Source: Arachnopeziza araneosa (Eukaryota; Ascomycota; Leotiomycetes; Helotiales; Arachnopezizaceae). From it: DNA of 64,000 nt. Positions 21,984 through 30,916 of this stretch are shown one piece after another (the stretch's first letter is position 1; every line of letters begins with the position of its first letter). Below the pieces are notes generated by a model, which was not told the origin of the DNA, did no database searches, and saw only the letters and a list, made by a program, of their open reading frames with translations. The stretch spans positions 520,341-584,340 of the forward strand of contig QYAI01000002.1 of the NCBI GenBank assembly GCA_003988855.1, in the 5' to 3' direction. The position numbers and the translations under genes are program-made.

Positions 21984-23204
21984 ATGGCTAATGAAGCAAA
22001 TCAACAAGAGCTGTCAAATTCACCAGAGCATTTAGCCGTACAAGATGACAACGAGTTAGAAGATGGACGACAAAGTATACCAGAAACTCAGCAACAACAA
22101 AATGGATTTTGTCTCCAATGCAGACAAGTGTTCAAGACTAGCGCCGAGCTTCAAAATCACATGGGAAGTGCATGTTGGGCTGGTTTTAATCAAAGAGTGC
22201 AGCCGGGCGAATGGACACCCGCCCTAAAGAATTACGTTGTGCGAGCTCTCGACCTAGAAAATGCCAAATCCAACCTATCAAATCCCATCATTATGAACAA
22301 GATTCTGGACATGATAGAGGCGAATCGGAGATTGATGGTACCGATTGATTGGAATACAGCAGCTCTACCTCAAGAAGACGTTATCCCCGTACCTCAAGCA
22401 CTCCCCAAACCTCGGCGTCCAAGATCAGCTAAGAAAATTGAACCGGTTTGGGTGGAGAGGTCGTACCCTGAAGCTTATTACACTAATGGGATCGAAAATC
22501 CAGTCAAAAAACTCTTCAAATATGAAGATGGGAAGCCTTTTATAGCGACTCGCGATTCACGCGAGATGCTCGTCTACATTGATGGAGCTTGCAGCCATCA
22601 GGGTAAAGTAGGTGCTCAAGCTGGCTGTGCGTTTGTGTTCCGTGGTAGCGATGGGATTCGCCGACCTTGGGATCTTCCCAAAGGAGTCTATTGCATGAAT
22701 GGGGCGTACTTCTTTCGATTGGAAGATGTAGGTCCCAGTGGCAAACCAGAGAACCCAACGAGCCTGAGAGCAGAACTTCGTGCTGCTGTAGCTGCACTAT
22801 TCTATCTACATCACGAGGCAAAAGACCTGGAATTCTGGGCGCCAAAACAAGAGTCAACGCTGGTCGTGGCAACCGATTCTACATACGTTGTAGATGGTGC
22901 TACGAAATGGTGCCGTACTTGGGAATACAGGGATAAATGGAAGTTATCCAGTGGAGCTCCGGTTAAGAATCAAGACCTTTGGCAGTTGTTATTACGTGGC
23001 GTTCGAGAATTGCAGGAAACGAGGTGTGAGAAGGTCTACTTCTGGCAAATCACGAAGGAGCAAAATGAGACTGCCGATCGGATGGCAAAATATGCGGCGA
23101 CTCTGGAAAAACGTTCAAGATATGGCGTTCCTGTCTCTGGGAGTGTTCCAATTTTGATCGAAACGTTAATTGAACCAGAAGCAACTCCAAGTGACGCTGA
23201 CTGA
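21984..23204 (+). CDS. RNase H-domain protein with N-terminal zinc-finger-like segment
   Basis: Single-exon frame of 406 aa. The RNase H fold spans about residues 190-375. Putative acidic residues are Asp200 in MLVYIDGACS, Glu264 in SLRAELRA, Asp298 in VVATDSTYVVDG and Asp364 in KEQNETADRMAK, matching the D-E-D-D layout of RNase HI. Residues 43-65 carry CLQCRQVF...LQNHMGSACW, a C2H2/C2HC-like finger, followed by a Pro- and basic-rich linker. RNase H enzymes cut the RNA of RNA-DNA hybrids. This architecture is a fungal variant and is not the canonical RNH1 with hybrid-binding domains. All four acidic positions are present, so activity is plausible. A retroelement origin is unlikely, since no reverse transcriptase is adjacent. 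Confidence 0.83.
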   Translation: MANEANQQELSNSPEHLAVQDDNELEDGRQSIPETQQQQNGFCLQCRQVFKTSAELQNHMGSACWAGFNQRVQPGEWTPALKNYVVRALDLENAKSNLSNPIIMNKILDMIEANRRLMVPIDWNTAALPQEDVIPVPQALPKPRRPRSAKKIEPVWVERSYPEAYYTNGIENPVKKLFKYEDGKPFIATRDSREMLVYIDGACSHQGKVGAQAGCAFVFRGSDGIRRPWDLPKGVYCMNGAYFFRLEDVGPSGKPENPTSLRAELRAAVAALFYLHHEAKDLEFWAPKQESTLVVATDSTYVVDGATKWCRTWEYRDKWKLSSGAPVKNQDLWQLLLRGVRELQETRCEKVYFWQITKEQNETADRMAKYAATLEKRSRYGVPVSGSVPILIETLIEPEATPSDAD

Positions 23205-24202
23205 ACTCGGAAGTTTGGTCCAAAAATTACTCTTCTCACATACGAGTCTGCCTCTCTTGGTTATAATGCCACTTGAGAAGGCACAACAGTGAATGCAAGT
23301 ATTTTTCTACAAAATTTCATTCCAATGATTGATTTCCGTTTGCCAGGGAGGATTCTTGTGCTTGTAAACTAACAGTGATAGCATGTCATCATTGACTTCA
23401 TTTAAGCATTATAACTCTCACCAGTACAACAGAATTTCTAGGCGGATCGTCTTACTTTCAGGCGAAACTCCTTCATGTTCTACAATTTCCGCCGAAAGTT
23501 ATGAGAAATAAGCGATCTGGATTTCAGGAGTGAAGTATTGGGAGGAAGCGAGCTATGCTAGGAACCCTGTGTGACTGTAGGATATAAAGCACAAATATGG
23601 TTCACTCAAATATAAAATCTTTCAGCACCAAAACATATAGCTAAACTGCTACACTTCATTGAGTGGAAGACCGCCTTGCTCAATACTTTGCATTGAGCGA
23701 AACCCCGCTTCGGTGTTTTCTTTACAGGCATTTATGTGAGCTCCAGTTTGAGTATCTCAAGCTTTAGCAATTATTTTTAGCTTATGCTTTTTACACTCTT
23801 GGAATTTTAAGAGGTGGACAGGTAAGCTTTTGGTCCTTTATTTTTCGAGGTCGTTGGCTGTGTTGATTTGATTTGATCTGGACCCGATGTTTACTCGCTT
23901 AGCGAGCTCGGCGTACTCGTTCAAACTACAGTTGTGAGAATTGAGAGGTTTATCCTCGTTTAATCCCTCAAAAATCAATTTGATAACCCGTCTCCTTAAC
24001 AATATCCTCAAAAAGCTTTGATTCCAGTCTTCCTGACTATTTTCCGTCTCTTTTTACCTTTGTCATTCTCTCACCCATCCCCGCTATCCCATTCTCGGGA
24101 ACCCTTCCACTCACCCGAAGCGAAGTGCTCTCCTCAATCGCATCATCCCCACCACCCTCCCATATTCATTGATCTCGTCCAGGTACGAGACCAGAAAACA
24201 TT
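23205..24202. other. Intergenic, 1 kb
   Basis: No gene seen. The last 200 nt are CT-rich, as in leaders of expressed fungal genes, and precede the HbpS/GlcG-like gene. Confidence 0.5.
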
Positions 24203-24833
24203 ATGGCTACAAAGATCCAAGAACAACTCACCCTTGCTGGTGCAAAAATCGCGGTAGCCGCCGCAGCTAGGAAGGCGAAGGAGATAGGAGTCGATATGAA
24301 TCTTGCTGTTGTGGATGCTTCAACCAACTTACTGCTTTTTGAGAGAATGGACGGGGCAAAGATTACTAGCGTTGGAAGTATGTTCTGTCGCTTCTTTTCT
24401 CTCGGTAATCTGTCGTTGAGGGCTCCTGAGACGGGTTTGTTGGATATATATGGGGCTCAAGAATCGATGACATGAGGTGCAATGAGTGATAACATGGTCT
24501 TCCATACTTCAAGTTTGTTAAAAATAAAATAAGAAGAGAGCTAACATCCCCCAAGTAGCAATAGACAAAGCCTTCACAGCCGCAGGCCATCGCGTAGGCA
24601 CACACACCTACAAAGAAGCAGTCTGGCCCGGCGGAGCGGCGTACGGCATTGGAAATAGCAACGGAGGGAGGTTTATGACGATTGGTGGTGGTTTACCTGT
24701 TTTGAATGCTAAAGGAGAGGTGATTGGGGGTATCGGGGCGAGTACGGGGACGCCTAAACAGGACGAGGAGGTTGTCAGGGCGGGGGTAGAGGCTCTGGAG
24801 AGGGTTTTGAGGGGCGACAGGGCGAAGTTGTAG
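24203..24833 (+). CDS. HbpS/GlcG-like (haem-degrading family) protein, 150 aa
   Basis: The model is join(24203..24377, 24556..24833). Donor GTATGT, acceptor CCCAAG; the splice gives SVG-IAIDKAFTAAGHRVG, which restores the family core. The protein fits PF03928: LAGAKIAVAAAARKAKEIGVDMNLAVVDAS..LL.FERMDGA, then the AIDKA helix, GGRFMTIGGGLPVLN.KGEVIGGIGASTGTPKQDEEV near the C-terminus. Bacterial relatives bind haem or sit in glycolate operons; the fungal role is not known. There is no signal peptide, so it is probably cytosolic. The acceptor is followed closely by a second AG (TAG), but only the first keeps the frame. It lies tail to tail with MET8, 129 nt apart. Confidence 0.85.
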
Positions 24834-24962
24834 GCTATTATTCTAAGTTTGAGAGTTGTGAGTTGTAGGTATCAGTGTATTTGTACAATATATTGTTGAC
24901 GATATAGTAATCTAGTATTGACTCTATGCTGGTATACAAGTCATATATCTTACAGACAGCAG

Positions 24963-25775
24963 CTATCCCCATCCAACGCAGAATCCAAAAGAGCCATCAA
25001 AGGCGTCCAATTCTCCCTCCATAGCTCTCAAACATCCGAGTCTGGGAACTTTATTCGGAGCATAATACTTCAATAACGTAGTCATATCATCCTCATTCAT
25101 TTCACACATCTCCTCCAAACTATACGTATCACTAACTTTAATCATCCAAGCCATTCTCTTCGGACCTTCCCCAGGAGCAGGCGCAACTTTTCTCAGCAGC
25201 TGTCTCAACCTTCCAATCTTCTCTATCGCCATCCCCGTATTCGGTGGGAGCTTCTCGGCAATTTGCCTCCTCACAATATTTGCCAATCGAGGACCTTTCC
25301 CATTCGTACTGACCATAATCTGTAGAGGACCATCTCGGTGCACACTACCAAAGTAGAAATCGCACTCGGGTGGTACGTCCGCAATGTTTGCAGCTATTTT
25401 TCTCTCTTTACAGAGCTTCCATATCTGCGTTGAAGCTTCCGGATCATCCACCGCAGTCAGGACCATATCGACATTATCCAGATCCGCGGGCTCGAATTTC
25501 CGGTCCACATAATTCACCTGACCTTTTTCTATTCGATATGCGACTTCGCGATTAAGTCCTTCTCGAGGAGATACAACAGTGACTTTGGCATCTGCATTCA
25601 GAACGTTCAAGATCCGCCCCGCAGCTACCTGCACTGGTATTAGTGGCGATCCAATTGTATACTGCAGAAGACATGCCTCGCCGCCGCCAACGACCAAAAC
25701 CTTCTTGTTCTTAATCTGCCATGCCAGAATCAACGATCCCCCACCCTGAACCTCTGGGAACTTCTCTTCCGTCAT
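24963..25775 (-). CDS. MET8: Siroheme synthase MET8 (precorrin-2 dehydrogenase / ferrochelatase)
   Basis: The model is complement(join(24963..25628, 25677..25775)), 254 aa, with a 48-nt GC-AG intron. Without splicing, 16 foreign residues interrupt the dinucleotide-binding loop; with it the loop reads VLVVGGGEVAAGRI, the classic Met8/CysG N-terminal motif. Further features: KVTVVSP, DNVDMVLTAVDDPE, then NIADVPPECDFYFGS and STNGKGPRLANIVRRQI, matching the dehydrogenase/chelatase domain; the Asp in NIAD probably matches the Asp needed for both activities in yeast Met8p. The enzyme oxidises precorrin-2 and inserts iron to make siroheme, the cofactor of sulphite and nitrite reductases. It is divergent from PEP7; starts are 177 nt apart. 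Confident apart from wild-type use of the GC donor, which is inferred. Confidence 0.92.
   Translation of the reverse strand: MTEEKFPEVQGGGSLILAWQIKNKKVLVVGGGEACLLQYTIGSPLIPVQVAAGRILNVLNADAKVTVVSPREGLNREVAYRIEKGQVNYVDRKFEPADLDNVDMVLTAVDDPEASTQIWKLCKERKIAANIADVPPECDFYFGSVHRDGPLQIMVSTNGKGPRLANIVRRQIAEKLPPNTGMAIEKIGRLRQLLRKVAPAPGEGPKRMAWMIKVSDTYSLEEMCEMNEDDMTTLLKYYAPNKVPRLGCLRAMEGELDAFDGSFGFCVGWG
25629..25676 (-). other. MET8: GC-AG intron in MET8
   Basis: It starts GCATGT and ends GTGCAG, with CACTAATAC as a strong branch site. Its 48 nt are a multiple of three and contain no in-frame stop, so retention would insert 16 residues into the glycine-rich loop without truncating the protein. Confidence 0.8.
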
Positions 25776-25952
25776 TCGGACTTTTGATGTTGTAGGATAT
25801 TATTACAAGGAAACACAAGCTTTACGATAAGGTCTTATCGGCTCGCCTAAACTGAGGCGGGAACTTGACGTTGGTTCACAGACAAAGGTCAAAGCGGGCA
25901 GGGGCAACCTCAACGGTGAAGTTGGAAGGTGAATATAGGTACTGCTCCCGCT

Positions 25953-28051
25953 ATGTCTGGTCGAAAGCTGGGTGGCGGGAGGATTCTAGGAAGTGGGAAG
26001 TCGTTGGCTCCTCCTACAGCGTTGGCGCATCAGAGGACGTCGGATCTGATTTCGCCTGCGGAGAGTGTGGTTTCGTCGAGGGAGTCGGATGCTTCTCCTC
26101 TTACGACGTCGCCTCTGCCGGAAATCAATCAGGATTTGAGTTCGGTGGTCTCACTGCAGAATGGGGGAACTTCATCAGTTACGGCGGCGAGCTCGAAGCT
26201 ACTATGTCCGATTTGCAATGAGGAGATGGTATGTACGTTGAAGCTTGCTTGAATTCTTGCTAATATACTGCAGGTGACTCTCCTCCAACTGAATAGGTAT
26301 GCTCGGAGCTATGGGTTGTATGAGCGAGGACTAACAATGGCAGACACCTAGATGATAATCATCAAGAACTACCTGCGGTGGAGCAAGATGAAGTTAAGAA
26401 TTGGTTCAACAAGCAAGTTGTGAAAGCAAAGAAATTCCAACCTTTGGTTGTCATAAATCAGAAGCTCAAGGGATTGGATGTTTTCGAGTCGAACGATGGC
26501 CCATCAACTCCGACCCCGTCTTTACATCCTGCAAACAGAGCGCCAGTTCCTGAGCAACCACGACCAGATCCCGATGAGTTAGTAACGAGAGCACATTGGC
26601 AGAAATCGGGTTATAACGACATGTGTACGGAACCAGCATGTGGTAAGAGGTTAGGGCCCGTGAATGGGAATGTGAATTGTAGGAAATGTGGAAGGTTGTT
26701 TTGCGAGGATCACACCATGTACCAGATGAAGCTCTCGAGGTCTGCACAGCATGAGCCTGTAAGAGGATATTGGTGCAGGGTGTGTGAAACTTGTTACAAA
26801 TCGAGAGACGGATATAATGATCGCAATGGATTTGTGAGAGATCATACGAGCAAATTTACATCAATACGGAGGAAGACAGTAGACAAGGCTTATTTGGAGG
26901 TCTCGAGATTGGAAAAGAGACTTACAAAACTTACACAACTCCTTGCAAATCCGCCACCAGATCTACCCGAGAGCAGTGGAAGCATAATATCCCTTGCGGG
27001 ACAGAAGAATAATCAACGCAAGGTGTTGGAACAATCGGTGGTAACCTGGGAAGAAGACGCTAAAGTTTTAAAGTGTCCCTTTTGTCAACAGGAATTTGGT
27101 TCCTGGTCATTTCGACGGCACCACTGTCGACTTTGCGGAAGAGTAGTTTGTGCTGATCCAAAAACAGGCTGCTCTTCAGAAGTTGGCCTTAACGTAGCGG
27201 CTAGTAGGTACTCCCACATCTCTCACCCAGTCATCCATTGACGATTTCCAGTGACTGACCTCCAGTCAGAAAAACCTACTGATCTAAGTCTCGACGTTCG
27301 CATGTGTCGTGATTGTAAAACGACCGTATTCTCCAAATCCGACTTCGCCGCCTCTCTATCCTACAAGCCCCCTGACCAACGTGCCTACGAAAATCTCCTC
27401 CAATTCGAAAAAGGCATCCGGCTCCTCCTCCCTAATTTTCAACGCCTGCTCATTGCTCTCCAAGACCCAGATAAACCCCCCTCTCCAACTCAACTCGCTG
27501 ATGCGTCAAAAACACGAAAAAGACTGATCGATGCCTTTGGGAAGTATAATTTAGCATCAAAACGCATCCGCGATCTCCCTTCTCAAAGCCCCACCCAACT
27601 TCGCCTCCAGAAAGCAATCTACCAACAATCCGCCAACTTCCTAAACTTACATATGCTCCCATTGAAATCTCTACCTAAAATACTGAAACACGCCCAACCT
27701 CCCAATAGCAACGGACATTCACTCCCTCACGGCCGTAGCGCTCTCGCCAGCATAAGATATAACGACATCGATTCCGCGTCTCAAATTTCCACCAGCTCAG
27801 CTGAAGTCTCGGCCATGGAAGCAGAGGAAAAAGAATTGAAAGAACGGCTTATTGTTCTTGAAGAGCAAAGGTTTATGGTCCAGGAAATGATGGCTGTTGC
27901 GAGGAAAGGGAGGAAATTCGATGAGGTTACCGCCCTAGGAGAAAGTTTGAGTGAATTAGAAAAGGAGATTGGGAGTGTGACTAATATGGTCCAAGGGTTG
28001 GATTTTAAGGGCGCTTATGAGAGGGAGGGTGCACTGGGATATGGGAGGTGA
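25953..28051 (+). CDS. PEP7: Vacuolar/endosomal FYVE protein PEP7/VAC1
   Basis: The model is join(25953..26228, 26274..26296, 26344..27203, 27252..28051), 652 aa. All junctions keep the frame; the second exon is only 23 nt. The N-terminus has a C2H2 finger, LCPICNEEM-VTLLQLNRHLDDNH (about residues 85-108), split by intron 1. A first zinc module with CTEPACGKRL...CRKCGRLFC...CRVCETC covers about 194-251. The FYVE finger (about 344-407) has CPFCQQEF, the phosphoinositide-binding RRHHCRLCGRVVC (357-369) and MCRDC after intron 3. A C-terminal helical, Rabenosyn-like part follows (ELKERLIVLEEQRFMVQEMM). Vac1/Pep7 tethers Golgi-derived vesicles to endosomes with Vps21 and Vps45. For intron 3 I used donor GTAGGT at 27204; GTACTC three bases on does not keep the frame. 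Confidence 0.88.
26274..26296 (+). other. PEP7: 23-nt micro-exon of PEP7
   Basis: Codes for VTLLQLN plus two bases of an Arg codon. It is flanked by GCAG on the left and GTATGC on the right. It is needed to complete the zinc finger that begins CPICNEEM; skipping it would shift the frame. Confidence 0.8.
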
Positions 28052-28757
28052 GAGAAGGGTGTCACTATTCCCTACGTACAATATCACCCTTATTTGCAGA
28101 GAACAAGGCATGGACAGCAGCTTTTCCCTAGATGGGTGGCTCTAACGAAGATGAGCAACATCTAGAGAAAAAAATAGGGCGAAGAGGAGAGCAAGAGAGG
28201 TTGAACAGGAAAGAATGAATAATTGGTTTCCACGAGCGAACAAGCGAACATTTGCATTGGGTGGCGGCTGAGGCGGGTTTAGGCGTCGAAGGTGTCTGTA
28301 GCATAGGTTCTTGGGTTGGTGTAAATCAAGGTCGGTCAGGTAGGAAGCTGAGAAGGAAGATGGGATGGAATTTACATAGGACAATATTGGGTGTTAATAA
28401 ATCGATTACTTATTGCTTTAACTTTCAAGTTATCGGTTCCTGTGAAACGAACGACTAGACAATCCCGAAAAACAATGTAGTTCTAGGATAGCTATCAACT
28501 TTTAGATAGAATCAAACAATCTTAGCCAAGTTCATTCATAGATATAACTATGTCAGATAATTTCAAATCCATGCCATTTCACTCAAATTTTAAGAGAGAA
28601 CCCCCATCGATTTTGTGCAAGTACATCAATAGAAGTTGTAGCAAGGGTAGTTCGTTGGTGATCAGTATACAAGGTTACATGGATGGGGAATCTCTTTCTA
28701 TACCATACAAGTTCAAATCTTCACCTCTTTTTCTTCCCCATCCGTCTTATCCCTCAT
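28052..28757. other. Intergenic between PEP7 and LAT1 3' ends
   Basis: Convergent 3' flanks, AT-rich. No gene, RNA or repeat recognised. Confidence 0.55.
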
Positions 28758-30258
28758 CTATAGCAACAACTCCAACGGATTCTCCACCACCTTCTTAAAC
28801 TCCCGAATCCACTCACCACCAACTGCACCATCCACAACCTTGTGATCAAAACTACCAGTCACAACGATTTGCTCATCCCACTCTACCGATGTGCCGTCTT
28901 CAGTCTCAACTGGGATGGCAACCTTTTTTGTTGTACCAACGGCTAGGATACCAGCTTGAGGAGGATTGATCACAGCAGTGAAGCGGTCGATAGCAGGGTT
29001 CATTCCCATGTTAGAGATAGTGAAGGTTCCGCCTTGGTATTCCTCTGGCTTGAGCTTACCGTCGCGGGCTCGCTTGCCAAGATCTTTGACTTGTGCAGAG
29101 ATGGATTCGAGGCCGAGACCTTCGACGTTCTTAACGATAGGGGTCATAAGGCCTATAGGAGTAGCAACAGCAACCTAAAGGGAGATTTATTAGTATTTTA
29201 TTGAAGCGTTGGCGGCACAAACTTACACTAATATCAACATTGCTGAACTGGCGAATGAAACCATCTCTCCAGCTTGAGTTGACGATAGGAACCTTTTTGC
29301 ATGCAACACCGCAAGCCTTGATCAAGAAATCGTTAACGGAGAGCTTGTATTTTCCATCTGCGGAAGCGTTAAGTGCTGCTCGGAGCTTCAAAAGCTTGCC
29401 AACAGAAACGGTAGCAGCGACAAAATAATGGGGGTTTTGGTTCATCGATTCAGTGAGGCGGTTGGCAATGGTTTTGCGCATTGAGCTTGTAGGAGTGTCG
29501 ACATATGACGAAACTGGAGCTGCAGCACCTGGGCCAGCTGCTGCAGGGCCGGAGGAGGCCTTCTTAACATCTGCTTCAGTGATTTGTCCACCTTTGCCAG
29601 ACCCTTTGATACTAGAAATCGCAACACCACTCTCACGGGCTAATCTGACTGCAGCGAAGCTTGCGTTTGGCTCTCTATCTAAAGCTGACTGTATTTTGCC
29701 ACCACTTGACTCGGTCTCTTCTGGAGCTGGGGCGGATTCTTCCTTGGGCGCGGGGGATGTTCCGGACTTGTTGTCTGCAGGTTCAGAAGATTCGCTGGCT
29801 TCTTCTTTTGGTGGAGGAGGAGCTGATTTTTCTCCGCCAGCATCTTCAAGAGTGAAAGACTCAAATGCCGAAGCATCCCCACCTTCTTCAATCATAACTG
29901 CAATTGGCTATTGAAGTCAGTACCAATCACTAAACAAAACCCATTGAGCACGCACATTGCCAACTGCGACATCCTTTTCACCTGATTCTTTCAAGATCTT
30001 AGCCAAGACGCCCTCTTCCTGAAACTCAAAGTCCATTTGAGCTTTGTCGGTCTCAATCTCTACCAGGACATCACCAGGGACGATTGAATCACCCGGCTTC
30101 TTCTGCCAGGATCCAATATTACCTGCTGTCATTGTAGGTGACAGTGCAGGCATTGTGACCACCGTATGTGGTGGGAAGGATTTCGAAGCATAGCATCGTG
30201 CGAATTGGAAGGAGAGAGAGGATTGAAGGGCGCGCCGTCTTAATACCGCCGACAACAT
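28758..30258 (-). CDS. LAT1: Dihydrolipoamide acetyltransferase, E2 of pyruvate dehydrogenase
   Basis: The model is complement(join(28758..29174, 29227..29907, 29956..30258)), 466 aa. Introns are GTGCGT...CAATAG and GTAAGT...TTTAG, the latter with a perfect TACTAAT branch site. Residues 1-28 are Arg/Ser-rich and end near RCYASKSFP, a mitochondrial presequence. One lipoyl domain follows (about 30-108) with Lys72 in ETDKAQM. Then come an Ala/Pro/Glu-rich linker, an E3/E1-binding domain (ASFAAVRLARESGVAISSIKGSGKGGQI) and the catalytic core ending in DHKVVDGAVGGEW, the DHxxxDG active-site motif (His439, Asp443). E2 transfers acetyl groups to CoA in the matrix and forms the core of the complex. 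A single lipoyl domain is normal for fungi. It is divergent from SEC7, 658 nt apart. Confidence 0.95.
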
Positions 30259-30916
30259 CGTGAGAATGTCGCTGCAATAGACTTAACAAAGAACAGAGAG
30301 AGGAGAAGGACGTGTCCAGACAATTGATGTCCTGGATCAGCGACGTCGACGTTGATGACGGAGGATGTCGAGGAGAGGTCGAGGGAAGAATTAAAATTCG
30401 TTGGATCTCGGGAAAACAAGCTGTCTGCCCGTTCCTTCCCAACGCCAATTTCTTGCCTAAAGTGGTTTAGGACACGCGGCCGCTTCTAGTTGTTGTTGAA
30501 GCTTAGAATCTCAGTAAGAGTCGGGATTCTTGACTGTCAAGATGAAAATAGATTGTGAGACCATCTTCAGATTCAATTATTTCACGCAAATTTTTTACTT
30601 CAAATTCCAAAGTAAATCTCAACGACCGTAGAGCTTCAGGAGCTCAAAGTCCCAGCTCTTGCTGAATGCCGCGGACGCAAGCGCCATTAAATCGCCCAAT
30701 AGGCCCAAATAGCCGCGATAGTGGATTATCTTTCAGCCAGGGCTGAGCTGCTGACAGTCGGAATACGGAAACCTAGCTCGTAGTTGTCTTGAAAGTTACG
30801 TGGTTTCAAGAAACAATAAATTTAGGCCCTCCACGAATTCCAATCCCACAGCTAGTGACGACGACGAGCAGAGGAACACGGTCGCGAATGGAAGTTGACA
30901 CATACGAGCGGCCACC
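30259..30916. promoter_or_regulatory. Divergent promoter, LAT1 / SEC7
   Basis: 658 nt between two divergent housekeeping starts. No clear TATA box. The 109-aa minus frame at 30119-30448 overlaps the LAT1 start and looks like leader. Confidence 0.45.
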
